A stretch of 64,000 nucleotides of DNA from Alteromonas halophila (GTDB lineage Bacteria > Pseudomonadota > Gammaproteobacteria > Enterobacterales > Alteromonadaceae). The notes below the pieces were generated by a model. The model saw only the letters and a list, made by a program, of their open reading frames with translations, was not told the DNA's origin and did no database searches. Positions 1-10,519 of this stretch are shown here, one piece after another (the stretch's first letter is position 1; every line of letters starts with the position of its first letter). Both the position numbers and the translations under genes were made by a program. The stretch covers positions 124,001-188,000 of the forward strand of contig NZ_BMXP01000003.1 in the NCBI RefSeq assembly GCF_014651815.1, written 5' to 3'.

Positions 1-246
1 CCCTTACAAATACGAATTCCTGCCATACCGATGACAATACATGTGAGTATTTCCGGCCCAAGTGTACCCACTATTGCGACGGAATGCTGCCCACAATCTC
101 CCCATTTTTTATAAATTCTTAACCAAAGGTATCTGTGTGCTTTACTTCTGTTTGCGGGAGTCCACAAAAAACACGCCTGCGGTTACCGGTTGAGGCTGCC
201 CTGGGGTGTGGACTGGATGTGATGCATGTTACTGGTCCGGCAGAGC

Positions 247-2427
247 TTAACTGAAATCGGTGGGATCAACGTCGACTGACCAGCGCACTCTGCCCGCTTC
301 GGGTAGCGCACTAATGCCGGGAAGTGCCAGTCTTAGCGCCTCATGCAGTGGCGCTCGCTTCGCGTGCGTGAGTACCAGCATAAAACGGTAGCGCCCCTGA
401 CGTTTTTCAATCAGTCCTGGTAACGGGCCTGCCTGCGCGGGCGGATTGTGGGTCGCAACGCGGTGGATTTCAGCCTTACACTGGTTTAAGAACCCGAAGG
501 CCTGACCTGCCTCACCCGCTTCAGCCCGAATCACAATCTGGCTGGCGTGAGGTGGTAGCAGTGCGGCCTTTCGTTCGGTCAGCTCGTGACGGGCAAAGTG
601 TGCATACCCGTTATGAATCAGATCCAGTAACAACGGATGATCGGGGTTGTGCGTTTGCAGCCACATTTCTCCTGGCTTCGAGGCGCGGCCTGCCCGCCCG
701 GCCAACTGTGTCACTAGTTGACCAAGTTTCTCCGATGCGCGAAAGTCACCACTAAACAGCGCCCCGTCACAGTCTAAAACAACGACCAGCGTTACATGAG
801 GGAAATGGTGACCTTTCGACAGAATTTGGGTACCGATCAGCAACTGATAATCCCGACGATTGATGGCGTTCAGGGTATGCTGCAGCTTGTCTTTACCGCG
901 CACAGCGTCACTGTCAATACGCACCTGTGGTGCATCCGGAAACAGATGAGCCAGCGCACCTTCTACCTGTTCGGTGCCCACTCCCGCAGTAACCATGTCC
1001 TGGCTGTGGCACTGCTCACACTGTTTGGGAATGGCGCGCGTGCCCGCGCAATGGTGGCACTGCAGAACATTCTGCGCGCGATGTACAGTGTAAGGTCTGT
1101 CGCAACGTGAACAGTGCATGGTATATCCACAGTGATGACACAGCAGTGCTGGCGCAAAGCCCCGCCGGTTAATAAACACCAGCACCTGATTGCCCTGTTC
1201 CAGATGGCGCCGCATAACGGGCAAAATGCCATCGGCCAGGCCGGCGTTAACTACCTGGTCGCGGATATCCAGCAAATGCATATTGGTAGCACTGGCCCCG
1301 CCCGCACGCTGACTGAGCGTTAGATGGGCATAACGACCCGCCAATGCATTATTTAACGACTCCAGAGACGGGGTAGCAGTACCCAGGACCAGCGGAATAT
1401 TTTCTTCTTTTGCGCGCATGACGGCCAAATCGCGTGCATGGTAGCGCACCCCGTCCTGCTGCTTGTACGATTCATCATGTTCTTCATCAACAATCAGCAT
1501 GCCGGGAAATTTAAGCGGCGTGAAAATCGCTGACCGGGTGCCAATGATCAACCCCAGCTCACCGTCTTTGGCCTGCTGCCAGACTCGCAGCCGCTGACGG
1601 TCGTTAAGCTGCGAGTGCAGCACACCAACATCAATACTAAAACGTTCCTGAAATCGCGCCACTGTCTGCGGGGTCAGGCCAATCTCCGGAACTAATATCA
1701 GCACCTGCCTGCCATTTTTCAGTATCGATTCGATCGTCTGTAAATACACTTCGGTTTTGCCACTGCCCGTGACACCTTCCAGCAGGCTTACCGAAAAGCC
1801 TGATGTATTTGTCAGCGCTGCCACGGCAACGGCCTGTTCTTTGTCCGGCACAGGCTTTTCAGCGATTGCGAGCGTGTCCAGCCAGCGTTGCGGCTGAGGG
1901 CCAGGGGTATGACGTGATTCTGTGATCAGCCCCTTTTCTTTCAGCGCACTGATAACAGCTGCTGAATAGCGCTGTGTTAACACGCGTTTTGTTTCTGCCC
2001 GGGTCTGAATATCGTGAAGACAAGACTGTTGCTTCGGCGCTCTCTCCAGACTGCCCTTTTCCGCCTGCATAGCTGATGGAACGAGATAGGTTTCTTCATC
2101 AGGCCCGGTTTTCTCACCTTTTCTGATTTTGACCGGCAACATGGTGTGCAGGACCTCACCGGGGCTGTGGTGATAATATTGCCAAAGCCACTGGGCCAGC
2201 CGGACCATCACCGGTGCTAAGACAGGCGATGTATCCAGTATTTCTTCGATGTCTTTAATGTTAACCGACGTATCCCTGGGCGTCGCCGCCGCCCCGATAA
2301 CAATGCCTGTGAGTTGACGGTTTCCGAAGGGCACCCGCACACGCACACCGGTTTGTAACTCAGTCTCAGCCCGGTATGTGAACGTACGGCGCAGAGGGAC
2401 GGGCACGGCAACATCTATAAAATGCAA
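247..2427 (-). CDS. priA: Primosomal replication factor PriA (3'-5' DNA helicase)
   Basis: PriA recognises stalled or repaired forks and reloads DnaB through the primosome. The protein shows the N-terminal 3'BD fold (FIDVAVPVPL), a Walker A motif GVTGSGKTE near residue 218, a DEEH box near 314, eight cysteines in four CxxC pairs (CHHC, CSRC, CHHC, CEQC) that bind zinc in the helicase core, and a C-terminal domain. At 726 aa it matches the family (about 730). An upstream ATG at 2508 would add 27 unrelated residues. I prefer TTG at 2427: AAGGAG lies 6 nt upstream, and the protein then begins exactly where PriA homologues do. It is divergent from rpmE, as in E. coli. Confidence 0.96.
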   Translation of the reverse strand: MHFIDVAVPVPLRRTFTYRAETELQTGVRVRVPFGNRQLTGIVIGAAATPRDTSVNIKDIEEILDTSPVLAPVMVRLAQWLWQYYHHSPGEVLHTMLPVKIRKGEKTGPDEETYLVPSAMQAEKGSLERAPKQQSCLHDIQTRAETKRVLTQRYSAAVISALKEKGLITESRHTPGPQPQRWLDTLAIAEKPVPDKEQAVAVAALTNTSGFSVSLLEGVTGSGKTEVYLQTIESILKNGRQVLILVPEIGLTPQTVARFQERFSIDVGVLHSQLNDRQRLRVWQQAKDGELGLIIGTRSAIFTPLKFPGMLIVDEEHDESYKQQDGVRYHARDLAVMRAKEENIPLVLGTATPSLESLNNALAGRYAHLTLSQRAGGASATNMHLLDIRDQVVNAGLADGILPVMRRHLEQGNQVLVFINRRGFAPALLCHHCGYTMHCSRCDRPYTVHRAQNVLQCHHCAGTRAIPKQCEQCHSQDMVTAGVGTEQVEGALAHLFPDAPQVRIDSDAVRGKDKLQHTLNAINRRDYQLLIGTQILSKGHHFPHVTLVVVLDCDGALFSGDFRASEKLGQLVTQLAGRAGRASKPGEMWLQTHNPDHPLLLDLIHNGYAHFARHELTERKAALLPPHASQIVIRAEAGEAGQAFGFLNQCKAEIHRVATHNPPAQAGPLPGLIEKRQGRYRFMLVLTHAKRAPLHEALRLALPGISALPEAGRVRWSVDVDPTDFS

Positions 2428-2668
2428 TGATGGCTCCTTCAGGTGCCGGCTGGCGTGGATCAACGACGGAAGAAAACGGATTGATTGCCTGTTTACTGGA
2501 CAATTCACTTGATTCTTATGCCTCCATACATTAATATGCGCCGCTCTTTACGGCAAGGCCTGTCTTTGATTGCCCGCAATCTGCGATGGGCGTTGCATTG
2601 AATATAGTTGCGTATGGTGTTCAGCTTCGGGCTGGATAGCGATACGGCCTTATATGATGAGGTAATCC

Positions 2669-2881
2669 ATGAAACAAGGTATCCATCCTGACTACAACGA
2701 AATTACTGCAACCTGTTCTTGCGGTAACGAAATGAAGATCCGTTCTACTCTGGGCAAAAACATCAACCTGGACGTGTGTTCTTCATGCCACCCTTTCTAT
2801 ACTGGTAAGCAACGTAACGTTGACACCGGTGGTCGTGTTGATCGCTTCAAAAAGCGTTTTGGTGGTCTGGGCAAAAAGTAA
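2669..2881 (+). CDS. rpmE: 50S ribosomal protein L31, zinc-binding (C+) form
   Basis: This 70-aa protein of the large ribosomal subunit begins [12 protein letters not shown] and has the family signature for joining the central protuberance and bridging to the 30S subunit. Cys16, Cys18, Cys37 and Cys40 form the zinc site, so it is the zinc-dependent C+ form rather than the YkgM type. Length and the basic C-terminus ([12 protein letters not shown]) are normal. The gene is monocistronic, divergent from priA, and followed at once by a strong hairpin terminator. Confidence 0.98.
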   Translation: MKQGIHPDYNEITATCSCGNEMKIRSTLGKNINLDVCSSCHPFYTGKQRNVDTGGRVDRFKKRFGGLGKK

Positions 2882-2899
2882 GTCCATTGAATACCCTGA

Positions 2900-2924
2900 A
2901 AAGGCGCCGTCAGGCGCCTTTTTT
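2900..2924 (+). terminator. Rho-independent terminator of rpmE
   Basis: AAGGCGCC, a GTCA loop, then GGCGCC running into six T residues, starting 18 nt after the rpmE stop codon. The GC stem plus U-tract is a textbook intrinsic terminator. Confidence 0.93.
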
Positions 2925-3294
2925 GTATCCATTGCCAGCGCCCCACCATATCAGCCCTCTATATTTATTCTCACCTTGATAAATATAATAAATGACAACT
3001 ATCTTGCAGATAGATTAGCAATTCGTCTGTCATTCCAATAGATTAGCATCGTAGATTCAGTGTGTGTCTCATCACAAATGCAAACAATGTCTATCTGAAT
3101 TTCAGGTAAAGCGTCTGATCAGATATGTCTGGTAATTAGCATCATGATAGAGTTCGCACCGCTGTAGCAGCGAGCCGAGCAAGGCTCCTCATGAATCCAG
3201 GCGATAAAAAAAGCTAATAACAAATTGTCCGCCATACATCATAATTTCGTGCATCACAGCATCAACCTCAACCCTATTTAAGGATACTGTTACG
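2925..3294 (+). other. 370-bp intergenic region before the malic enzyme
   Basis: No supported ORF. The right part holds two adjoining small hairpins: CGCTG-TAG-CAGCG (3160-3172) and GAGCC-GAGCAA-GGCTC (3172-3187). These could belong to the 5' leader of the malic enzyme mRNA. An AAGGA ribosome-binding site lies just before the ATG at 3295. I cannot place a convincing -35/-10 pair. Confidence 0.4.
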
Positions 3295-4536
3295 ATGTCA
3301 GATTTCAGACAACGCGCTCTTGATTATCACGCTAAGCCGACGCCCGGAAAAATTCGCGTAGAACTCTCTAAACCCGCAGACAGTGTTAACGATCTTGCGC
3401 TGGCCTACAGCCCAGGCGTAGCCGAGCCCGTCCGTGAAATTGCCGAAGACCCGAATGCCGCCTATCAGTATACGGCTAAAGGCAATATGGTGGCAGTGAT
3501 CAGCAATGGCACCGCCATACTGGGACTGGGTAACCTGGGACCATTAGCTTCAAAGCCAGTCATGGAAGGAAAGGCATTACTGTTTAAGCGCTTTGCCAAT
3601 CTTGACGCCATCGACATCGAAGTGAAACACCGGACCACAGAAGAATTTATCAATACGGTTGCGAATATTGCCGATACATTTGGTGGGATTAATCTGGAAG
3701 ATATTAAAGCACCGGAATGCTTCGAGATTGAGCAGGAGCTGATAAAACGGTGCAAAATTCCGGTATTTCATGATGACCAGCACGGGACAGCCATTGTGAC
3801 GGCTGCAGGTATGCTCAACGCGCTGGAAATTCAGGGCAAGTCTATCGAAAAGGCAAAAATAGTATGCATGGGCGCCGGCGCAGCCGCGGTTGCCTGTATG
3901 GAACTGCTGATAAAATGTGGTGCACAGCGTGAACGTATTTATATGCTTGACCGCAAAGGCGTCATCCACACACGTCGCGATGACTTAACGGAACATAAAA
4001 AGCTTTTCGCTAACAATACCGACAAGCGAACCCTTGATGACGTCATGGACGGGGCAGACATTTTCGTTGGTGTCTCTGGTCCCGATTTACTGCCACCAGA
4101 AACACTCGCGCTTATGGCAGAAAACCCTATTGTTTTTGCCTGCTCGAATCCCGACCCTGAAATTAAGCCTGAACTGGCACACGAAGTTCGCGACGACTTA
4201 ATTATGGCGACCGGCCGCTCAGACTACCCTAATCAGGTGAATAACGTGCTGTGCTTCCCTTTCATTTTCCGTGGTGCGCTGGATGTAAGAGCGTCCGCTA
4301 TTAATGATGAAATGAAGGTGGCTGCAGTAGAAGCGTTACGCGATATATCAAAAGAGCCCGTACCTGATGAAGTACTTAGCGCCAGCAATTCTGACGCACT
4401 CTCTTTTGGCAAAGACTACATTATTCCAAAACCCATGGATCCCCGCCTGTGTAACCGCATTGCCACTGCAGTGGCAAAAGCCGCCATTGACTCTGGGGTT
4501 GCCAGAGTTGAAGAGCTACCTTCCAGTTACCGTTAA
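3295..4536 (+). CDS. Malic enzyme (short, single-domain form)
   Basis: It oxidatively decarboxylates malate to pyruvate with reduction of NAD(P). Visible signatures are the N-terminal malic domain (AYSPGVAEPVREI, EGKALLFKRFA), the metal/substrate site DDQHGTA near residue 158, a Rossmann glycine motif (GAGAAAVA) near 190, and the ACSNPDPE segment. At 413 aa it lacks the C-terminal phosphotransacetylase-like domain of E. coli MaeB (759 aa). It therefore belongs to the compact bacterial and archaeal class; cofactor preference cannot be read from sequence. It stands alone, convergent with metJ. Confidence 0.93.
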   Translation: MSDFRQRALDYHAKPTPGKIRVELSKPADSVNDLALAYSPGVAEPVREIAEDPNAAYQYTAKGNMVAVISNGTAILGLGNLGPLASKPVMEGKALLFKRFANLDAIDIEVKHRTTEEFINTVANIADTFGGINLEDIKAPECFEIEQELIKRCKIPVFHDDQHGTAIVTAAGMLNALEIQGKSIEKAKIVCMGAGAAAVACMELLIKCGAQRERIYMLDRKGVIHTRRDDLTEHKKLFANNTDKRTLDDVMDGADIFVGVSGPDLLPPETLALMAENPIVFACSNPDPEIKPELAHEVRDDLIMATGRSDYPNQVNNVLCFPFIFRGALDVRASAINDEMKVAAVEALRDISKEPVPDEVLSASNSDALSFGKDYIIPKPMDPRLCNRIATAVAKAAIDSGVARVEELPSSYR

Positions 4537-4542
4537 ACCACA

Positions 4543-4566
4543 ATGCCACCCTTAACCGGGTGGCAT
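4543..4566. terminator. Hairpin between malic enzyme gene and metJ
   Basis: Perfect 9-bp stem ATGCCACCC / GGGTGGCAT with a 6-nt TTAACC loop, 6 nt after the malic enzyme stop. There is no strong T-run on either side, so it may act as an mRNA 3'-end stabiliser or a weak bidirectional terminator between two convergent genes. Confidence 0.55.
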
Positions 4567-4658
4567 GGCTTAGGGCCTCTGGTAAAACTCGGCTCATGTG
4601 AGTCACCTGTCAACAGAGCGGTATATCTGGCACCGTTATACTGTCATACAGGTGAAAA

Positions 4659-4985
4659 TTACTCTCCCGCCTCGTTATCCGGCGTGGGATCGATTCCCAT
4701 TTCTTCCATTATCCGTCTTGCTTCAGCGGGCACCCGGTTTGGGTTGTCCTTGCGAAGATCATCATCGCTCGGCAGTGGCTGTCCGGTGAATGCGTGAAGA
4801 AAGGCTTCGCACAGCAACTCTGAGTTGGTAGCGTGGCGCAGATTATTGATTTGACGACGGGTCCGCTCATCCGTTAACTCTTTCAGCACATTAATTGGGA
4901 TAGAGACAGTCACTTTTTTCACCTGCTCACTTTTTTTGCCGTGCTCAGCGTAGGGATGAACGTATTTTCCGTTCCATTTTGCCAT
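4659..4985 (-). CDS. metJ: Methionine regulon repressor MetJ
   Basis: Ribbon-helix-helix repressor that binds met boxes with S-adenosylmethionine as corepressor. The 108-aa protein starts [20 protein letters not shown] and carries the beta-strand segment [15 protein letters not shown] that enters the DNA major groove, followed by the helix region [18 protein letters not shown]. coli MetJ is 105 aa. An in-frame upstream ATG at 5033 would add 16 residues absent from the family, so ATG 4985 is chosen. It is divergent from metF across a region full of met boxes, so both genes are probably MetJ-controlled. Confidence 0.97.
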   Translation of the reverse strand: MAKWNGKYVHPYAEHGKKSEQVKKVTVSIPINVLKELTDERTRRQINNLRHATNSELLCEAFLHAFTGQPLPSDDDLRKDNPNRVPAEARRIMEEMGIDPTPDNEAGE

Positions 4986-5069
4986 GTGGGTGTCCAATAT
5001 TGTTTTTATGATATAAACCGAAATTCTAAACAATGCACAGAAAAGGTCAATTCAGCAGTGTAAACCGCT

Positions 5070-6010
<941 letters not shown>

Positions 6011-6011
6011 T

Positions 6012-6042
6012 TGCGGATGTCCGCATTTACCCCGTGCGGGGT
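6012..6042 (+). terminator. Tandem hairpins after metF
   Basis: Two back-to-back hairpins start 2 nt after the metF stop: TGCGGA-TG-TCCGCA (6012-6025) and ACCCC-GTGC-GGGGT (6029-6042). The first is followed only by TTTA, so termination may be partial. They separate metF from yihY. Confidence 0.5.
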
Positions 6043-6127
6043 CCTGGGAGAGAAAAATTTTGCCCCCTGTTAGCCTGCCGGTATACCATCTACCCTAGTT
6101 AAACAGGTGAAAAGAGGGAGCAGTCCT

Positions 6128-7012
6128 GTGAATTTTGAGCGCTTTGAACACTACTGGCAAAGGCTAACGCCACGTTTGCGGGTGTTTGGCAGCCTGTTCC
6201 TGAAGCGCTGTCGTGAAGATAATATTACTGTATCTTCAGGCCACTTAGCCTACGTCACACTGCTCTCGCTGGTACCGTTTATCATGGTGACATTCACCAT
6301 TATGTCGGCATTTCCGGCTTTTTCATCGGTAAGGGGAAAACTGGAAAACTTTATTTTCAGCAACTTTGTGCCCACGGCGGGAGATGTTGTACGCGAACAC
6401 ATGGTGAGCTTTGTCGGCAACGCGTCTGAAATGGGGGCAATTGGTATCTTGTCGCTGCTGCTGGTCGCGCTGATGCTGATTTCCAATGTTGATAAAACGC
6501 TAAACCGCATCTGGCGGACCGAAAGCGATCGTCCGCTCATTTATACACTGGCTATCTATTGGATGGTGATTACCCTTGGGCCTCTGCTTATTGGTTCGAG
6601 CGTGGTGATATCCTCTTATCTTACCGGTCTGGCCACATTTGCACAGGAATACACACCGGGCCTGGGCACGTTCATCCTCAAGCTTATTCCCAGCTTTGCT
6701 GCGTTGCTCGCGTTTATCATTCTGTATATGGTGGTGCCTAACCGGCAAGTGAAGGCGCGGCACGCCATTGGCGGCGGTTTGCTCGCTACCGTAGCGTTTG
6801 AGGCAACCAAAGCGGGATTCGCCCTCTACGTCACCAACTTCCCATCTTATCAGGTTATCTACGGCGCGCTGGCCGTGGTCCCCATTTTATTTTTATGGGT
6901 CTACCTGTCTTGGGTGGTTGTGCTGCTAGGGGCTGAATTTACCTGCAGCCTGGGCGAAGCCCTCGATCATGAACGAACCGAGGACCAGCCAAGAAAAGTA
7001 CCTGAAGAGTAA
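6128..7012 (+). CDS. yihY: YihY/BrkB family inner-membrane protein
   Basis: Polytopic inner-membrane protein of the YihY family (once annotated as ribonuclease BN; that activity belongs to another gene). About six hydrophobic segments are visible, with the family hallmark SSGHLAYVTLLSLVPF near the N-terminus and VPNRQVKARHAIGGG later. Function is not established. GTG at 6128 is preferred over GTG at 6107 because GAGGGAG lies 7 nt before it; the 294-aa product is close to E. coli YihY (290 aa). Dtd and YiiD homologues lie about 2 kb downstream, a partly conserved neighbourhood. Confidence 0.9.
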   Translation: MNFERFEHYWQRLTPRLRVFGSLFLKRCREDNITVSSGHLAYVTLLSLVPFIMVTFTIMSAFPAFSSVRGKLENFIFSNFVPTAGDVVREHMVSFVGNASEMGAIGILSLLLVALMLISNVDKTLNRIWRTESDRPLIYTLAIYWMVITLGPLLIGSSVVISSYLTGLATFAQEYTPGLGTFILKLIPSFAALLAFIILYMVVPNRQVKARHAIGGGLLATVAFEATKAGFALYVTNFPSYQVIYGALAVVPILFLWVYLSWVVVLLGAEFTCSLGEALDHERTEDQPRKVPEE

Positions 7013-7015
7013 CGC

Positions 7016-7663
7016 TTACTTTTGCAGCGTTTCAATAAAGGCATCAGACTCCGCAATGGCTTGCTTCATTTCATCGATGAGTCGTGCCACATCCCCTTCA
7101 ATAGTATTAAGCTCTCCCTGTAGCGAACCGATGGCACTGGCGTTAAGGTTGTGTTTAAGGAAAAGAACATTGTCATTTAGCGCGGTAAGTACCGGCTCCA
7201 TACGGCTTTCTGCACGACGCATAGCGTCCAGCATTGTCTGATAACGACGCCGGGTTTCGCGCAGTTTTGCCGCACTTTCACGCTTGAATGACGCGCTCTG
7301 GTACTGCTCAATTTCGGTTTCCCATTCATCGAACAATGCGCCCGCAACACTTTCAATTTTGTCGATGCGATTACTGACATCGTCGGCGGCCGCTTTGCTG
7401 TCTTTATACTCGGCATTCAGCGCGTCGTATACGTCCTCAAGTTCACCGCCATCGAATTCAATCAGTGCACTGAACTCTTCCAGCGCCGAGCTAAATTGCT
7501 TTTGCGCGTCTTCCTGAGAGTCCCGGGCATCTTCCACCCGGTCAACCAGAATATCTCGTTTCTCTACCCCCAGCTTTTCCCACGCGGAATAGTAGGCCGA
7601 CTGACACCCGCTTAAGCAGGCCAGACTTAATACGCCAATTATTCCAAGCTCCACTAAACGCAT
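7016..7663 (-). CDS. DUF2959 family lipoprotein
   Basis: 215-aa predicted lipoprotein. The signal peptide ends in a lipobox LSGC (Cys20), and the rest is Glu/Gln/Arg-rich and mostly helical, probably coiled coil, which fits DUF2959. No enzymatic motif is seen and the function is unknown. Its ATG overlaps the stop of the upstream small membrane gene (TAATG), so the two are translationally coupled and probably work together at the envelope. It converges with yihY with 3 bp between stops. Confidence 0.85.
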   Translation of the reverse strand: MRLVELGIIGVLSLACLSGCQSAYYSAWEKLGVEKRDILVDRVEDARDSQEDAQKQFSSALEEFSALIEFDGGELEDVYDALNAEYKDSKAAADDVSNRIDKIESVAGALFDEWETEIEQYQSASFKRESAAKLRETRRRYQTMLDAMRRAESRMEPVLTALNDNVLFLKHNLNASAIGSLQGELNTIEGDVARLIDEMKQAIAESDAFIETLQK

Positions 7664-7905
7664 TATACCCCCTGAACGCTGCGGTATCGCGCAGCACTGA
7701 TGATGCTAATAATATGAAGTATTACGCCAAGCGGCCAGAAAAGGATTGCCAGCACCACGGTAGCCGCCAGCGCATAGCTCACACCCACCGCAATGAAATA
7801 AAACAATGCGCCCAAAATCCGCCCCTGAACCAGATGGCCGAGACCGGGAATAAAAAAATTACAAATTGCGGCGAGTACATTTCCGCCTGAACCTTGTCCT
7901 GCCAT
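7663..7905 (-). CDS. Small two-helix membrane protein (YqaE/TM2-like)
   Basis: 80-aa protein starting MAGQGSGGNVLAAICNFF. The motif FFIPGLGHLVQGRILGALFYF resembles the small TM2/Pmp3-like families, followed by a second hydrophobic segment. A longer reading from 7986 adds a Cys-rich tail without similarity, so the ATG at 7905 with GGATGAAGG upstream is chosen. It is coupled to the DUF2959 lipoprotein gene. Function unknown. Confidence 0.75.
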   Translation of the reverse strand: MAGQGSGGNVLAAICNFFIPGLGHLVQGRILGALFYFIAVGVSYALAATVVLAILFWPLGVILHIISIISAARYRSVQGV

Positions 7906-8000
7906 ACCTTCATCCTCGCAATTATTCACAGAATATGATTGAGTAGTGTCTGATAATAAATTAAAACAAATAGTGCATCTGCACAACGCATTGAAACAAA

Positions 8001-8981
8001 ATGAAACGTCTTTATCCTGACACGGGAAGTTTTAACAGTGACCGGCTCGATACACTGGACGGGCACTCACTGTACTTTGAACAAAGTGGCAACCCCGATG
8101 GTATTCCGGTGTTGTTTATTCATGGCGGTCCTGGAGCAGGGCTGTCGTCTAACTATACCCGTTTCTTTGATGCAAACCGATATCATATCATTGGCTTTGA
8201 GCAGCGCGGTTGTGGCCGCTCCAGACCGTTTGGCAGCCTGAAAAATAATACCACGGCACATTTACTTGACGATATTCAGCGACTGCGCAGTCATCTTGGC
8301 ATCGATAGCTGGCTGGTGTTTGGTGGCTCCTGGGGGTCAACCCTTGCGCTACTCACAGCCATTGATGCACCAGAACGGGTTAAAGGGCTGATACTACGTG
8401 GCGTGTTTTTAGGCCGCCAGACCGATCGTGACTGGTTTTTATCACCGTCGGGCGGCGCCGCACAGCTGTTTCCTGAGCATTACGCTGCGTTTACCAGTGC
8501 CGTTGCATCGCCATTGACCAGTGAGCGTATCTGCCAGTGGTATCAACGTGCATTTGAAGACAGTGATAACGATGTTAAACGACTGGCCGCCCTGAAACGC
8601 TGGTATCTGTGGGAAGAGCGGCTTTCAAGGCTTACGCTGCCACCCGGCACAGGTGATGTTACTGCGCACTATCCGGTACAACTGATGACCAGCCTGGCAT
8701 TGCTTGAATGTCACTATTTAACCAACAAGTGTTTTATTGAAGAAAACTACATCCTTGATAACATTGATAAAATTAATCATATCCCCGGAACCATAGTACA
8801 AGGGCGCTACGACGTAATCTGTAAAATGGAAGCCGCCTATACGCTCAGTCAGGCGTGGGATAACAGCGAAATGCTAATCGTGCCTGACGCCGGACACAGT
8901 ACGTCTGAGCCCGGTATCGGCTATGCGCTATGCCGGGCTACCCGGGATATGGCGCGATTTTTGAGGGAGAAGGAATCATGA
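8001..8981 (+). CDS. pip: Proline iminopeptidase
   Basis: Alpha/beta hydrolase that removes N-terminal proline from peptides (S33 family). The 326-aa protein shows the oxyanion segment HGGPGAGLS, the FEQRGCGRS strand, the nucleophile elbow GGSWGS (Ser near 112), [10 protein letters not shown] with the acid Asp, and PDAGHS with the catalytic His. Length is typical (310-330). Its last 4 nt overlap the dtd start (ATGA), giving translational coupling with dtd. Confidence 0.95.
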   Translation: MKRLYPDTGSFNSDRLDTLDGHSLYFEQSGNPDGIPVLFIHGGPGAGLSSNYTRFFDANRYHIIGFEQRGCGRSRPFGSLKNNTTAHLLDDIQRLRSHLGIDSWLVFGGSWGSTLALLTAIDAPERVKGLILRGVFLGRQTDRDWFLSPSGGAAQLFPEHYAAFTSAVASPLTSERICQWYQRAFEDSDNDVKRLAALKRWYLWEERLSRLTLPPGTGDVTAHYPVQLMTSLALLECHYLTNKCFIEENYILDNIDKINHIPGTIVQGRYDVICKMEAAYTLSQAWDNSEMLIVPDAGHSTSEPGIGYALCRATRDMARFLREKES

Positions 8982-9415
8982 TAGGTTTGCTGCAACGCGT
9001 ATCTGAAGCCAGTGTCAGTGTCAATGATGAGACTATCAGCAAAATCGGGCATGGCTTACTGCTGTTGCTGGGTGTTGAACGTGACGATACCGACGTTCAG
9101 GTCGAAAAGCTCGCGCGCAAAATAAGCAACTACCGGTTGTTTGCGGACGACGAAGGAAAAATGAATCTCAACGTGCAACAAGTTGGCGGCGAAGTGCTTG
9201 TTGTTTCTCAGTTTACACTGGTCGCCGATACGCAAAAAGGAAACCGCCCCGGCTTTTCCCGTGGTGCGACACCTGAGCATGGTGAACATATGTATGCGCA
9301 ATTTGTGCGCGAATTACGCCAAACCGGCATTCCGGTTCAGACGGGACAGTTTGGTGCCGATATGCAGGTAGCCCTTGTCAACGACGGGCCCGTCACTTTT
9401 CAGTTCCAGGTCTGA
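8978..9415 (+). CDS. dtd: D-aminoacyl-tRNA deacylase
   Basis: Hydrolyses D-aminoacyl-tRNAs (and Gly-tRNA-Ala) to keep D-amino acids out of proteins. The 145-aa protein starts [13 protein letters not shown] and carries the family motifs SQFTL (near residue 80) and the cross-subunit cis GP motif in NDGPVTF near the C-terminus. An in-frame start at 8930 would lie inside pip and add unrelated residues. The ATG at 8978 overlaps the pip stop by 4 nt, and GAGGGAGAAGG just upstream supplies the ribosome-binding site. Confidence 0.97.
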   Translation: MIGLLQRVSEASVSVNDETISKIGHGLLLLLGVERDDTDVQVEKLARKISNYRLFADDEGKMNLNVQQVGGEVLVVSQFTLVADTQKGNRPGFSRGATPEHGEHMYAQFVRELRQTGIPVQTGQFGADMQVALVNDGPVTFQFQV

Positions 9416-9499
9416 ACGTCATTCGTAGTCTTTCCCTTGTGACCTGCCCGAGCATAGGGTTAAATGGTTGCCGATTCACTAATCTAAGAGCATGTTGTC

Positions 9500-10408
9500 G
9501 TGTATAAAGTGGTTGCCCCTGAGTCTGATGAAGCCTTTGACGCGTATTTCCAGTTCCGCTGGCAACACCTGCGTCAGCCCTGGAATTTTCCGCCGGGCTC
9601 AGAGAAAGACGAGTATGAGCAGGTGTCTGAGCATCGCATGATTGTCGATGGCAAAGGCAACATTGTCGCCTCTGGACGGGTACATTTAAATACGGCTGAA
9701 GAAGCACAGATCCGGCATATCGCTGTGCACCCGGATCATCAGCGAAAGGGCATTGGTCAGATGATGCTGGGCGCGCTTGAAAATGTTGCCCGTGAACTGG
9801 GGGCGACCCGCGCAGTGACAAACAGCCGCGAAACCTCCATCGATTTTTTCAGCTCCTGTGGCTTTGCAATTGAACGCGAGGCCCCCAACGAATTAGGACT
9901 GCTTAAGCGTCAGCAGATGGTAAAGAAACTGTCTGCAACCGACGCGCTGGTTTTGCATCCAAAGTGGTGTGGCGAATTACAGCGCACCTGGACCGACACG
10001 ATTCCCATTACTGAACACATGGGGATCCGCCTGCATCAGTACACGGGCCGCACGCTGGAAACCCGGGCCTCATTAAATAAAAATATTAATATTCACGGTA
10101 CCATGTTCGCAGGCAGTATTTTTTCGCTGGCGACCCTGACGGGATGGGGAATGATTTTTCTGCAGTTAAAGGAGCGGCAGTTAAGAGGCGACATTGTTTT
10201 AGGTGATGGCGATATACACTATCATAAACCAATCACTATGAAACCCCGCGCTATCAGCAATATAGAAACAATGAGCGGCAAGTTCGCGGTACTCGAAAAA
10301 CGTAAAAAATGCCGGATAGAGCTTGAAGTGGAAATTCTTGACGGTGATACGCCAGTGGCAGAGTTTAAAGGCATTTACTGGGTGTTGCCAGAGCCGAAGG
10401 CAGACTAA
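9500..10408 (+). CDS. yiiD: YiiD-type protein: GNAT domain fused to hotdog domain
   Basis: 302-aa two-domain protein. Residues about 1-145 form a GNAT acetyltransferase (HIAVHPDHQRKGIG acetyl-CoA loop). Residues about 150-298 form a thioesterase-like hotdog domain (NINIHGTMFAGSIFSLATLTGWG). E. coli YiiD has the same layout; its hotdog domain has been linked to malonyl-ACP decarboxylation at the start of fatty acid synthesis. The GTG start at 9500 follows a weak AAGAG. Position after dtd is conserved. Confidence 0.9.
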   Translation: MYKVVAPESDEAFDAYFQFRWQHLRQPWNFPPGSEKDEYEQVSEHRMIVDGKGNIVASGRVHLNTAEEAQIRHIAVHPDHQRKGIGQMMLGALENVARELGATRAVTNSRETSIDFFSSCGFAIEREAPNELGLLKRQQMVKKLSATDALVLHPKWCGELQRTWTDTIPITEHMGIRLHQYTGRTLETRASLNKNINIHGTMFAGSIFSLATLTGWGMIFLQLKERQLRGDIVLGDGDIHYHKPITMKPRAISNIETMSGKFAVLEKRKKCRIELEVEILDGDTPVAEFKGIYWVLPEPKAD

Positions 10409-10475
10409 TCAGCAGAGGTGACGCGTTGCCTAAAGCGATAGACTTGTTGGCAACTTGGTTTATTCATTTCAGACA

Positions 10476-10505
10476 AAAAAAGCGCCATACAGGCGCTTTT
10501 ATTCT
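10476..10505. terminator. Bidirectional terminator between yiiD and rpoH
   Basis: AAAAGCGCC-ATACA-GGCGCTTTT stem with A-rich left and T-rich right flanks, so it can stop transcription from both convergent genes. Confidence 0.88.
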
Positions 10506-10519
10506 TTTTGTGATGCCCA

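Noticed and set aside
1-172. A minus-strand frame open to the left edge (about 57 codons, hydrophobic end)
   Set aside because: No ATG, only a TTG without clear ribosome-binding site. I do not recognise the protein. It could be the 5' end of a gene beyond the window, but cannot be supported.
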